Positions 51,111 through 63,531 of a stretch of 64,000 nucleotides of DNA are shown here, in pieces (positions within the stretch are counted from its first letter, which is position 1; every line of letters begins with the position of its first letter). The notes below the pieces were generated by a model. It worked only from the letters and a program-made list of their open reading frames with translations, was not told the DNA's origin and ran no database searches. Source of the DNA: Lojkania enalia (Eukaryota > Ascomycota > Dothideomycetes > Pleosporales); assembly GCA_010094045.1 (NCBI GenBank), contig ML986584.1, positions 1 through 64,000 on the forward strand, read 5' to 3'. The position numbers and the translations under genes are program-made.

Positions 51111-52295
51111 TAGTAAGTATAGAAGATAATATTAATAAGCTTAATAATTAATAGTTATTAGATTCTAGGTCTAATACCTATATAATTAATACTAAAGATT
51201 AGAAGGGATAGATAAGAAAATATAATACTACTATAACTAATTTTATTAGTATATATATAGAACGTATTTAGATTATAGTCTAGAGAAGTAAAAAGCTAAT
51301 AGTAAAAATACTAATAGATATATAACTATTAATACTTATCTATATTACCTAATATAGTTTATAAGCGAGTTATTAGTATAAGTAAGCTATTATCTTACTA
51401 AACTTTTAACAGCCTATCTAGATTAATATATAATAGCTTAATATAGTAATATATAATTAATCTATAAAGAATTATAAATTATTCTTATAATTTTAACTAT
51501 TAATTAAAGTTAAGTTTTAACTAAGAATAGCGCTATAACAACTTTTTACTATTTTTAAAATACTCTCTACCTTTAATATACTAGAATAGCTACGTAATAT
51601 AATTATAAGCCGAATTTAAAGAAGCTTATAAAGACTAAAAAGGAGGTACTTATTAGCTATATCCTTAATTAAAATTTACGAGGATTTTCGCCTATAATTA
51701 ATAGTATATAAACTATAGTAAATAGACTATTAGTTAAGTATAGTACTAAAATCTTAACCTTAGTATATAATTATATTAACTATATTAATAAAACTATCTT
51801 TCTTCTAACTTTTAAAGTAGCCTATAATTAATTAATTATAAAAGTTAATATCTATATAAACTTTTAAAGCGGTACTATTAAAGTTTAATATTAAGCTATA
51901 TATATTAATACTACTTATATTAAAGACTACCCTCTAGAAGACTAAAATACCTAGTAATATATATAAACTAGAGGCTTAATTAATAATAATTTATAGTAGG
52001 ATTTAGTAATATTAAGACTTATTATTTATATTAATTATCGCAGCCTTTAATTAGCTTTAAAAGGGTGCTATAATAAGAATATATTTAATTATACTAATAG
52101 CTAATTAAATTAAAAGCCTTAAGTAAATAAATAAGGTAGTAATAAAGTAAAAATAATAGAAAAGAAAGCGATTATAGAAGTAGAAGATTCTAAAAGGTTA
52201 TAGGTAAGGATATAATTAATTAAAATAATGTTAAAGAGTAGATTAATAAGAAAATTTATAATTAATATAGATTATAGGTTAATAAGATATATATA
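51111..52295 (+). pseudogene. Copia protease and integrase N-terminal region
   Basis: At about 51150-51200 the plus strand reads LLDSRSNTYIIN, matching the copia protease active site LLDSGSNTH(V/I). The downstream region up to the P3 insertion at 52296 should contain the integrase zinc-binding part. I could not resolve its His/Cys residues. Confidence 0.68.
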
Positions 52296-52297
52296 TA

Positions 52298-54098
52298 AGC
52301 GGGATAGTTTTACTATATATATTACTATCTGTTATTTTAGAGTATCTATTAATAATATTAACTACTAGTTAAAAAGAACTTAAAAATAGAACTTTTTTAG
52401 CTCTTAAAGCTTTAAATTTAAAGCAATTTCGAAATCTTTATAAGATAGTAGTTATATATAATATCTCTAAGTCTCGTTTATATTAATATATATATAATAT
52501 CTATTTATAATATATTATATAACTAATAACTTTAAAACTTACTTATATAGAAGAAACTATTCTTATTTAATATATTCTCGACTTTAAGATATAAGACTTT
52601 CTAGCCTAGCTATCTATTATATATAAAATAGCTAATCTTCTACTTATAAGCTATAGAATTAATTTAACTCCTACTATTAGTATTAATTAGCTTTTAATCT
52701 TTATTAAATACTACCTAAAGTTTTATATAGTATATATATATAAATATAACTATTAGCGAAAATAATACGAAGATTAAAATTTTATCTAAAGCTAGTTTAA
52801 CCTTATATAAAATATAATTATAAAGTATAATATCCTTAAAAATAATATCTATAACTTTAATAAGATAGGCTTTTAAATAAGCGTAATTTTAATAGTAAAA
52901 ATTATTATAGAGATTAAAAAAAGATAGTAAAGTTATATAAAGGTTATATAGCTAGGTAATTATAAGTAAGTAATAGTTATTAATAGTATTAGCACGACTA
53001 GCTAGGTTTTACTAATATTTATAATATTTAAAGTAAAGTAGTATTAAGAATCTTAGTATAAAATTACTATAGATATTAGTATACTATAAACCTAGGCTAT
53101 TTATATAAGTAAAAAGAGCTAAATAGATAATAAAATTAGCTTTAAATAGATTTAACACTTTAATAATATAACTATAGCTTATATAAAGAGTTAATATTAT
53201 CTTTTAATTATAGACAGCTATAATAGTTATTATATAGTATAGTTTAAAGACTTTTATAAATAGAATAGGATTATTATACTCTATATACTAGTATACTTGT
53301 CTTATCTACTATAACTATTTAATATAGTCTATTTTAGCCTATTAAAGTATGTATATAATATATAAGTTAAAAGCTAGGCGCGGCTTAATATTAATTATAT
53401 TATAAAGAATAATTTTTTATTACTATATTATATAGTATATATATAAGTAATAACTAAAAAGAATATTAAAGCTAGCTTTATAGTAGCTAGCCTTATACTA
53501 TATAATCTAGAGTATATACTTATAAAGCTGCTTTAGTATATACTAATATTACTAGCTATTATATAAAGCCCTCTAACCTTAGTTTTAAAAACTTTATATA
53601 TAACTACTAACCTTAAATAATAAGTTAAAATAATTAAGATAAAATACTATTATTATATAATAGTTAGCTTATTAGATAGTACGTTTAAAAGATTAATTAA
53701 GAGCTATAAGATAGTAATATAGAATACTATAATTTTAAAAGCTAAAAATACTACGCTTTAAGTAGTAAATATAAGAAAAATATAATAGTAAATAAGAAAA
53801 TATAAGACTATTATAAAAGATAGTATTCTAATAATTAGTAAAAAGCTTTAAATACTTAAAAACTTATAGTTATAGTAATAGGCTTAAGTTAAAGCTTAAG
53901 TTAATTATATAGAGCTAAAAGTTTCTATATAAAAAAAATAAGTTATATTTAAATATAGCTTATATAAGTTACTTAAATATAATATAAGGACTTATCTAAA
54001 GCGTAAAAATTAAGATTATTTACTTCTTTTCTATAAATATTATTATTGTAGATAGATATTATAATTTAAAAATATATAGTAGTAAAAACTATCTTATT
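52298..54098 (+). mobile_element. P3: pogo-like DNA transposon, complete (1,801 bp)
   Basis: TA on both sides (52296-52297 and 54099-54100). The left end agcgggatagttttactata and the reverse complement of the right end aataagatagtttttactac agree except for transitions of the RIP type and a small length difference. It is inserted within the copia element. It belongs to a different pogo family from Fot1-b, with different TIRs. Confidence 0.85.
52370..54060 (+). pseudogene. P3 transposase relic (HTH + DDE, pogo family)
   Basis: A single plus-strand frame (phase of 52400) runs the whole length. It has an N-terminal CENP-B-like helix-turn-helix (ALKALNLK.FRNLYKIVVIYNISKSRLY), the EE..LI.YILD block, IYNFNKIGF (first catalytic block, about 52845-52875), LLIIDSYNSYYIVQF (second, about 53198-53245), the ITLYIL.YLSYLL.LFN block (PPHSSHLLQPLD before RIP) and a Lys/Gln-rich C-terminal coil. 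No frameshift was seen; the breaks are TAA/TAG at Gln or Trp sites. It is one of the clearest transposase relics in the window. Confidence 0.85.
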
Positions 54099-54100
54099 TA

Positions 54101-56680
54101 TATATATATCCTATTAGCCTATAATTTATATTAGAGTATTTAGCTATAAGAAAGTAACTAACTTTAATAGAGTTATAGGCGTTATAAATAGCCTAGCTAT
54201 AATACTTAAATATACTAAATTAATAGTATAGGTATTAAATAATCTAATAGACTATTACTTCTTATAATATATATATATATAGTTAATAATTATTATAATT
54301 AAGTTGTTTAAATCTTAGTAGAGTAATAGCTTACTTATATTAACAGCTCGCTTATAAACTATATTATATATAAGAATTTATTACTAGCTTAATAAGTTTA
54401 GTATAATACTAGAAAATTAATATATACTTTAACTCTAAATAAGATCTTCTATATAGAAATAATTTAGAAATAATTCTTACTTATTTTAACTATAATAGAA
54501 GATACTAGCTAATAGATACTAATACTTTTTATTACCTAAAACTTATAATACTATTATTTTTTAGTACTATTTATTAATTTTCTAAGAATCTTTAACTAGA
54601 CTAGATTATTAATACTAGGATAGCTTATTAGATTTAAACTTACTCTAGTAAGAAGATAATTAATAGTCTAATAATAAACGTTAATAGATTTATTATTAAA
54701 GATAATATTAAAAACTTTTATTATATCTATATAGAGATAAAGTTAATAAAAAAAATATTTTAAAAATAGTAGAAGGATTAAGTAATAAAGCTCTTCTATT
54801 AAGTTATTATTAATACTATCTAACTTATATTATAAAGAGAAGCCTATTTAAATAGTAATTAATAGATTAGATATATAGTTAATTAGTATATAAAATAGTA
54901 TAAAATATTAACTTTCTCTTATTAAATAAAGATATTTTTAGGTTAATAGACGACCTAGATAATATATAAAATATAATATATCTTTAACTATAATATAATA
55001 GCTATTAAAATAGAGAAGAACTATAGATTTAATATATTACTAAATATTTTAGAAGATCTCTATTATAACTTTAGTATATAATATAAGCTATAAGCTAAAT
55101 ATATAGAAGAGTAGAATAGATTAGTAGAATAGGTAAATTCTATATTTATTATCTAAACTAGAGTAATAAGACTTTAAATAGGACTACTAAAGTCTCTAAC
55201 CTATAAGCTTATTTAAATAGTAGTATATATTCTAAATTATATACTAATAGAGGTATTATAATAGAAAATATTTTATAAAATTATATAGGAGAGAAAGCTA
55301 ATAATTTATTATATATATCTAATTAGCTATTAAGTATATATATTTAATTAACTATTAAAATATATAAATAAACTAGAACTAAAAATTCTAATTAGATACT
55401 TTATTAGATATAACTCTACTAATATTTTTAGAATCTAAATACTTATAAAGAATAAGATTATATATACTTATAATATAGTATTTAAACTAAGTAAGTTCTA
55501 TAATAGATTTAAAGGCTATACTAATAAATTAGTTATTAAAGAAGTTATTAAACTTCTAATATTTATAGAAAAGTTTATATTAAATAATATAGCTATTAAA
55601 AATTTACTAATATTATAGTAATACTATTAGAATTAGTAATATAAAGTTATATTTAAACTTACTAAATTATAGATAAAAGATAAAAATATTAAGAAAATAG
55701 AGTAATTATATAAATAGAAGTAACTATTAATTCTAGAATATTCTAATTTAGGGCTATTTAGACGAAACTAAAGTAAGTTAGATTAATAAAAACTATCTAC
55801 TATTTAGTTTAATAGTTATATTCCTAATTAATATTAGAATAATATTTTAAAGTATTAAGACTTTAATTTTAGTACTAATAATATTATTAAAGAACCCTAA
55901 TAAACTTATTAAAATGCTAATTTCTATAAACTAGAATAATAGTAGACTTATATTATATTATATAGTAGATTAGTTAATAATTACCTATATATATTTTTAT
56001 CTATATTTAAGTATTAGCTAATAATAAAAATATATAGAACTTAGCTTCTAAAAGTATTTTAATTATATTAAGAGTTTACTTATTACTAGTTTAGTAAGTA
56101 GTTTTAAAAGGCTATTTAGAAGAAATATTATAAAATTTAAAGTAAAAGCTACTTTATAAAAATAATATATATAGTAGAAATTATAAATATAAAAATACTA
56201 TTTTTAATATAAGTATTTATATATAAATTTAATAAAAATAACTACTTCTATTATTTTAAAGTATAACTAATAGTTTAAAATAACCTATAGCAGCTATATA
56301 GAAATATATATACTACTACTCTAGCTAGATAAATATTTTAAACTATTATAGTTATTACTAACTAAATTAGACTTAATCTATTCTAGTATAATATACTAAA
56401 TACTTTTCTTAATATTTAAATCTATTAGAAGTTTTATATTAAAATACTAGATAGATTTAAGAAGAATAGATAACTATTATAAGTGTTAAGAATTCTATAT
56501 AGATTAAAGGAGTTACTACTCTTATAGTATAAGAAACTAAGAGAGATACTACTATTACTAGGATTAATACTAATATAATAATATAGCGAATAGCGCGACG
56601 TAGTAAATAGTATACTCTATTATTAAAACTTAGTATACTACTCTACTATTATAATATAATTATTATAATAGACTTAAATT
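54101..56680 (+). pseudogene. Copia integrase C-terminal part and reverse transcriptase relic
   Basis: Resumes after P3. At about 54170-54370 it reads NFNRVIGVI, NNLIDYYFL.YIYI and IIIIIKLFKS, matching the integrase block with the catalytic Glu (N..I....R...... LP..LWPE....A.YI.NR.P). At about 56483-56560 it reads VLRILYRLKELLLL.YKKLREILLLLGL, the diagnostic copia RT block LYGLKQSP..WY. A YVDD-like YYYNIIII lies at about 56647-56670 in the neighbouring frame, implying a small indel. The RNase H region is missing. Confidence 0.75.
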
Positions 56681-56689
56681 ACCTTAAAA

Positions 56690-58050
56690 GAGGCCTAAAT
56701 ATAGTTTATAAAATCTACTATTAATTAAGATTAAATTTAAAGTATATAATATACTATAATAATATTTAATATATTAGAGATAATATTATAATACTAATAT
56801 ACTAGAATTAAAGTAAAATATAATTATATAGCTAATTTAAAACTATTAACTAATCTAGAAAAGAGAGTATTTACTAATTATATTCTTAACTTAGATTTCT
56901 AAAGATAGTTTTTAAACTACTATTATATTATAGAAATAACTAATTTAATTCTATATAAATATAGTAAATATAATATTAGTTAAAACTAGTCTAAAAACTT
57001 TATATAATACTATTTTAAATTTAAAATACGCCTAAATTATTTATATAACTATTAGAAAACTTAGTAAAAGAAACTAAAGGTAATAATTAAGTTCTTTAAA
57101 CTTATAGTAAAGATTAAAGCTTAATATAGGATTAATAATAATAATATATATAATTTTAATAAAATAGACTTTATAATAGGTTAAATTAGATATACTCTAG
57201 TTATTATAAGTATAAATAAGTAAAGAGGTATAAAAACGTTTAAACTAGGTAATTAAGAGTAGATTATAACTATCTAATATATTAGCGCTCTTAGATACGT
57301 ACTACTACCTTATATTATCTTTAAAGTAATCTAGCACCTTACTAAATAGTATAAAGAAAAGGATTTACTTAAAAAATAGTTAATTAATATTAGTATTAAT
57401 AGATAGATTATTAATACTATTACTTTTAACTAGATTAAATATTTTAAAAAGTATATACTACCTTATATAAAGGGCGTTTATTAGATACTAATTATAGACG
57501 GCTATAGTAGTTATAATATACCTAAATTTAATAATTATTATAAATTATATAAGATTATTACTATCTATATATTTATATATTTATTTTATCTACTTTAGCT
57601 ACTTAATATAGGCTGTTTTAGGCTTTTAAAGAAGGCTTATAGTTAGTAGGTTAAAGAGCTAATATATAATTATATCTATTATATTTTAAAGTTTAAGTTT
57701 ATTTCTATATTTTATAAAACTTATTAAATAGTTATAATATTAGATAATATTAAAGAAGGTTTTAAAAGAATTAGATTAGTCTCTTTTAGATTAGATCGGG
57801 TTATTTTAAAGCTTAATATTTAATTAAAGATACTACTACCTTAGACTACTATTACGCCTACTATTATAATACTCTAAATTATAAAAACGCCTATAAAATA
57901 GGATAAATTTATATTATAAATAATATTTATAACTAATCGAATTATAAATTATTAAAATTTAAGTTTAATACCTATTATAAAAGTTATATACTAGATTTAA
58001 AAGGGTATATTTATTTTTATAACTAAACTAGTAATATTTTAAATTAAGAA
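56690..58050 (+). pseudogene. P2: pogo-like transposase relic, interrupted by Gy4b
   Basis: A plus-strand frame (phase of 56702) carries HTH-like sequence (FNILE.IL.Y, about 56760-56790), LLTNLEKRVFTNYILNLD, IYNFNKIDFIIG (about 57150-57185), LIIDGYSSYNIPKFN (about 57490-57535; LILDGHSSH before RIP), ITIYIFIYLFYLL.LLNIGCFRLLKKAYS (about 57560-57640) and a Thr/Pro-rich C-terminal stretch. Most sense codons are intact. It is distinct from Fot1-b and P3. No left TIR was found, so the join with the copia element is approximate. Gy4b follows at 58051. Confidence 0.8.
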
Positions 58051-58252
58051 TAAGAAGGTTTAAAGATATAATAGAATTAGATATAATAAAAATCTATTAT
58101 TATTAAAGTTAGAAAAAGAAAAGAAAAGGTATATAGTAGTAAAATATATATTATTTACTTACTTTAATTTAGGTAGGTATAGGGTTATATAAGAGTAACT
58201 ACTATTATAGTATTATAGGAATAGGACTAAACTATAGGTTAAGACCTTTATA
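58051..58252 (-). repeat. Gy4b 3' LTR (202 bp)
   Basis: Starts taagaagg and ends cctttata on the plus strand, the reverse complement of the Gy4a LTR. The pyrimidine run at about 58256-58285 is its polypurine tract read from the plus strand. Confidence 0.93.
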
Positions 58253-58289
58253 ATATTCCCCTCCTTCTTCTCCTCTTCCTCTAATACTA

Positions 58290-61200
58290 AATTATATAGA
58301 TAAGTAATTCTTTAGTAAAATTCTACTCTATATTCTATTCGAATTCTCCTAAAGTAATTATATCTTTATAGTTACTTTAGTCGTTCTATAAGAGTATAAT
58401 ATAACTAGTCTACTTATAAAAGAACTACTATTTTAAACTACTTTCTCTTTTACTAATTACTCGTATATCTTAAATTTTCTTAAGCTTCTATTTATCTTTA
58501 TTTCTAATACTAATTAGTACTAGTTAATAGTTATTCTATATTTAACTTAATAATAGGTTTTAAGTAATAGAATAAAGTAGAGTTATATAGAAGATATTAT
58601 AAATTTCTAATAGAGTGTTTAGTTAGTATATATTTTATCTAATAGTCTTAATAACTATATATTATTAATAGAACTTATAAAGCTTCTTTTTTCTTATAGA
58701 GTCTATTTTAATATTATATATATTAAGCTAAACTTTATCCCCTAATTAGTATTATAATATAAAATCTCTTATATAATTATAAATTTCTTACTACTATTAT
58801 TATATATAAGCTATTATTATTTATATAAATTCGATGTAGTCTTTTAATTTACTAATAATCTATTTTACTATATAAATAGAGTCTCTAAACTACTTTATTA
58901 ATAGCTTCTCTTCTAGTTATATAAACTCTTCTAAGTTTAGATAATAGTTATAAGTAAAAAAGAATAGGCTAACTCTTATAGAAGAAGCGTCTCTAGTACT
59001 AATAATAATCTAAGCTAGTAGTAGCTATAAATCCTAGTTATTCTAGTAGTAGTTATAATAGTAGTAGAGAAGCTTTTTAAGTAGCTAGTTTATAAACTCT
59101 ATACTTCTATTAGTTTTTAGATAGTATACTATTAATAGCCTTTATTTAATCTTAAGAATTTAATAGATACGTACCTATATACTTTATATAAACTACTCTT
59201 CTCTATTAGAGACTATTATTTATAGGAGCCTATAATATACTATAAAATACTTAATAAACTTATTAGCTAATATTTAGCTTTTAAGGCCTAGAATAATAAT
59301 AAAGAATACTCCTTTATTTAAATAGTTTATAATAATAAGAATATATTTATTATTATATATAGTTCTTAGTAAGTTAATAATATAGTCTATTAAAATTTCT
59401 AACTATACCCTTTTAGGGACTAAAAGAAAATATAGTAGACCTTTTTTTTTAGAATACTAAACTATATTTCTATTATAAAAGTAGTAATTTTATATAAAAT
59501 ATTTAATATCTACTACTATTTTAGGCTAAAAGTAGTACTATAATATTAACCTAATTATAATATTTTTACTAGAATAGTTAGCTAAATAAAAGTTATAAAT
59601 CTCTTAGATTAGTTTTATATAAAGTAACTTACTTTTAGAAATCTAAATATATTCTTTCTATATTAATCTATCTTCTAGACTTAAAAGGTTAGATAGGCTA
59701 ATCTTAAGGTAATAGAAGGTTTCTAGAAGTATTCTCTTCCCTATTTTAATAGTATAGAAAAGTATAATATACGTTTTATCTTTTTCTTAAATATTTTACT
59801 ATAAAGTTTCTATTAGTATTTACTACTCCTTATATAATATCTTAGTTATAAACTCTTCTCTATCTATAGATTCTTTCTCTAATATAGAGTCTTCTAGAGT
59901 AACTACTTCTATCTAATTATTAGGAGTATCTTTAATATACTAGTTTCTAATTTATATAAAAGCTATATAAATTTTATCTTTAAAATTAGATAATTTAAAA
60001 AGTTAGCTAATTCTTCTCTAAATTTACTTATTATTAACTTCTTTTAAGAGATCCTAATTATAATATAAGAAAATATTAACTAGAATATTAAATTTACTTA
60101 ACTTATATTTAAACTAGAAGTTAAACTAGATAAAAAATATTATCTACTTTATCTAGTATTTAGAAAACTTCTATATCTTAGTAAAGTATTTTAGGTTATA
60201 ATAATTTATATAAATTGTAAAATATATAAATAATTTTAAAAACTTCTTCTATTCTTGAAAATATTATATAACTACTAGTAATTTCTTATTATAAATTAGG
60301 TAGTTATACTCTATAAGAAGTATTTACTTTAATATAAAAATAATAGGTTGTAGAACTTCTTTATTATTATATTATAAAAACGTACTTCTAATATACTAGC
60401 TAAAAGTATTATACTCTAGAATTATTTCCCTTTTAGAGTTATATTAAGCTAATATTAGTACTTATATAAAGTATTATTTTAAGTAATTAAAGATAGTAAG
60501 TACCTAATTATTAAGTTAAAACTATTTCTTCTCTTATTTTCTTTAGGTAAGAGCTGTTAGTAGAGTAACTACTTTAGAAAATTCTTTAATAAACTAGTAG
60601 TAGAAGTTTATAAAGCTTAAAAAGCTCTATATATTATAAACTAATATAAGTACTTTTTAGTTCTAGATTATTTTAACTTTCTATAAGTCTATTTAGATAT
60701 TCTTTTCTATATTAATAATAAAGTTAAAATATTTTATTATATAGACTTTAAATTTATACTTATTAATATTAAGTTAAAAGCTAATATCTATTAGCTTTTA
60801 AAAAATTACTTTAATATAGTACTAATAGTTTTATAGGGAGCTATTTATATATATAAGAATATTATCTAAATATACTAAAATAAAGTTATTTAAATACTCT
60901 TAAATTATATAATTAATATATTATTAAAAGGTACTTAGAATATTTATAAGATTAAAGAGTATAATAGGTTATAAATACTATTTTCTATTTATCTTCTTCT
61001 TTAATTTAGATCTTATTAAATATAGTAATAATATTAAGTTTTATAAACTATTTAACTTAACTAATTTAATTTAATATTTTCTAGATTAGAGGTAGAAGAT
61101 AGTAGTCTTTCTATATAATAGTATTTAGGGCGTAGTAGTTAATATAGAAGTAGAGGCTACCCTCTAATTTTTATATAAATAGAACTAGTACTATAGTTAG

Positions 61201-62050
61201 AAAGTTACTAACCTAAATAAATCCTTTATTAAAGAGTTCTATTAGAGTCTTTTAAAAGATAAGAAATATCTTTTATAATATTCTATATAAAAGACCTAAG
61301 GGGATTTTTAAAGAGCTTTTATCTTTTCCTTCTAGCTTAATTATATAGTCTACTTCTAGTCTTAAAAGCAGTAGCTTATTAACTTCCTATTAATTAAAGG
61401 TATAGAGTTACTATATATATTTCTTAGGGAGTTTTATATAAAGGTCTATTTTTAGCTTATTTTCTAGAGCCTTCTAAATATTAGCTATACTAATAGTAAA
61501 AATATAGAGTAGTTTAATAAGAAAATTTTATAAGTATCTTTTATAGTATTTTACTATAGTAGAGAAAGTATATATTAAAACTTAGATAATATTAGCTATA
61601 TATTATTACTTTTAAAGCTTCTAGTTTTATATAATTACCTCTATTCTATAAATATATAAGATTTCTATTTTTAAGTTAATAATTATATTCTTATTTTACT
61701 TTTATAAATATTTTAAAATTATATTATAATCTTCTTCTATCTTTAGAACTATATAAGTAAATACTTAACTTAAATCTACTTAACTTCTACCTATATCTAA
61801 TAAGTTAATAATAGCTACTTCTTTAATAATTCTAGCTAAAAAGTTGCTAAATAATAAGACTGTTAATAGTATTAGAAGGTAGAAGTATTCTAGTCTAGTC
61901 TTTTATATAATCCTTTTCTCAACTATTATATATAAGTTACAGCTATTATCTATTAAGATAAAAAAGTTAAAAGTATTATTAAATAATATAGAGGCTATAA
62001 ATAGAGTACTAGTTATCTAAAATTAATTAAATTTATCTAATACTTATTTA
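58290..62050 (-). pseudogene. Gy4b Pol relic (PR-RT-RH-INT-chromodomain)
   Basis: Reverse-complement equivalent of 34781-38550. Chromodomain-like tail at about 58340-58500, integrase at about 58900-59700, RNase H at about 60050-60420, RT with the YLDDILIY-type box at about 60848-60890, protease at about 61930-61990. The damage differs in detail from Gy4a, so the two copies complement each other for reading the ancestral protein. Confidence 0.83.
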
Positions 62051-63329
62051 TTTATCTACCCTTTTTATAGTTTTAAATATTAACTTCTATTTAGAATAAT
62101 ATTTTTTCTATTCTATTAGCTTAAACTATATCTCTATATTTCTTATTATATTAAATAAACTCTAATAGTATTATATAAGCCTAATTAAACTATATACTAT
62201 TTTTAGGCGAAGTATAATAGTAGCTTTAAATAAAGTAACCTCTATTTTTATAGGTAAAATAGGTATTCTATTATTTTTAAACTTTTAACTCTTTCTTAAC
62301 AATATTTCTTATTTTCTCTAGTAGCTAAGACCTTATATTTAGATGTTATATAAGTCTATAATTAGCTATTAGCATCTAGTCTATAATATTATTAATAGTA
62401 GCTAATAGTTATAGTTATAAGAGTAGCGTAAGTAGCTATCTCTAACTATTTCTTATCTAACTAGTCTTTCTTCTACTAAAGGACTATATAAAAGTACTAT
62501 TAAGTTTAGCTATTTTAAGATAATTATTAAGAATATAAAGTTTCTATATAAAGGTTATATATAATATAAAGTCTTTTTTACTAATACTATTAATTATTAA
62601 TTAGTAGAGCTTAGAATAAATCTTCTCTTCTAGATTTTATATCTTAACTTAGTCTAAATAAGAATTATATAATACTTTTATAGAGAGATAATTATATTTA
62701 ACTAAAAACTTAATAAAAGTTTTATTATCTTATTTTAGAATTTTAAACTTAATTCTAGTTTATTTCTAATAGTAGAAGTTATTATATTATATATTTATAA
62801 TTGTCTAGAATTTATTATAGATAAAAATATTTATAGTAATATATTTTTTATATAACTAAAAATATATTCTAGTATTATTCTTATAAAATAATATTATATA
62901 GGCTACTACTATTATATTTATTAAGCTTATAGATAAACTATTAATATAGATTTTAGTCTTTATACTACTTTTCTAAATAGAATATATTTTATAATTTTTT
63001 TAAAACTTATCTAGCTTATTAAATATAGTTTTTATATAAATAGGCTTAATAGTTATTAATAATATAGTTAGTAAAATACTTTTTTTAAGAGCTAAATACT
63101 TATTTAATTACTTCTTAAGTTTCTAATAAAAGCTTATTCTTTTAAGTTACTATTACTACTTTTCTTTTTCTAGGTATTCTAGCCTAGCTACTATTTTAGT
63201 AAACTATCTCTATATAGTTACTATATTAAATTCTTATTCTACTAGTCTATTTTAGTTTATAACTTTATATAGTAGTAGATCTATTTAGTAGTTAAGATAG
63301 AATTTAGTATAGTATAAGTTTTAATAAAT
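62051..63329 (-). pseudogene. Gy4b Gag relic
   Basis: Reverse-complement equivalent of 33485-34780. The zinc-knuckle region falls at about 62205-62265. It is flanked on the right by the 5' LTR at 63330. Confidence 0.7.
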
Positions 63330-63531
63330 TAAAAAGATCTAAGAATATAATAGAATTAGATATAATAAGAATCTATTATTATTAAAGTTAGAAAAAGAAA
63401 AGAAAAGGTATATAGTAGTAAAATATATATTATTTACTTATTTTAGTCTAGGAAAATATAGAGTTATATAAAAGTAACTACTATTATAGTATTATAGGAA
63501 TAGAATTAAATTATAAACTAGGACTTTTATA
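63330..63531 (-). repeat. Gy4b 5' LTR (202 bp)
   Basis: Same length as the other three Gy4 LTRs. Its right end is ...ggacttttata. The sequence after it does not repeat the five bases before 58051. Confidence 0.93.

Larger units (their letters stand above)
49686..56680 (+). mobile_element. Ty1/copia retrotransposon, LTRs not found, split by P3
   Basis: Plus-strand element with Gag, protease, integrase and RT in copia order (integrase before RT), beginning at tattataac next to H7 and ending near 56680 where P2 starts. P3 (52298-54098) interrupts it between protease and the integrase C-terminal part. No LTR pair was found; the 3' end with RNase H seems lost. The first base of Gag-like coding lies only about 60 bases from the H7 join, so a normal 5' LTR is absent or very short. 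Confidence 0.78.
58051..63531 (-). mobile_element. Gy4b: second Gy4 copy, reverse orientation
   Basis: A 5,481-base copy of Gy4a (23 bases shorter) on the minus strand with both 202-base LTRs (58051-58252 and 63330-63531). The flanking five bases are aagaa (58046-58050) and tataa (63532-63536), which do not match even allowing RIP transitions; Gy4a in contrast has a perfect tatag pair. This fits either recombination between two Gy4 copies or loss of sequence at one side. Confidence 0.92.

Noticed and set aside
52298..54098. Initially read as copia integrase
   Set aside because: The frame shows a pogo HTH, YN.DE.GF and LLIIDSYNSY blocks with its own TIRs and TA target, so it is a nested transposon.
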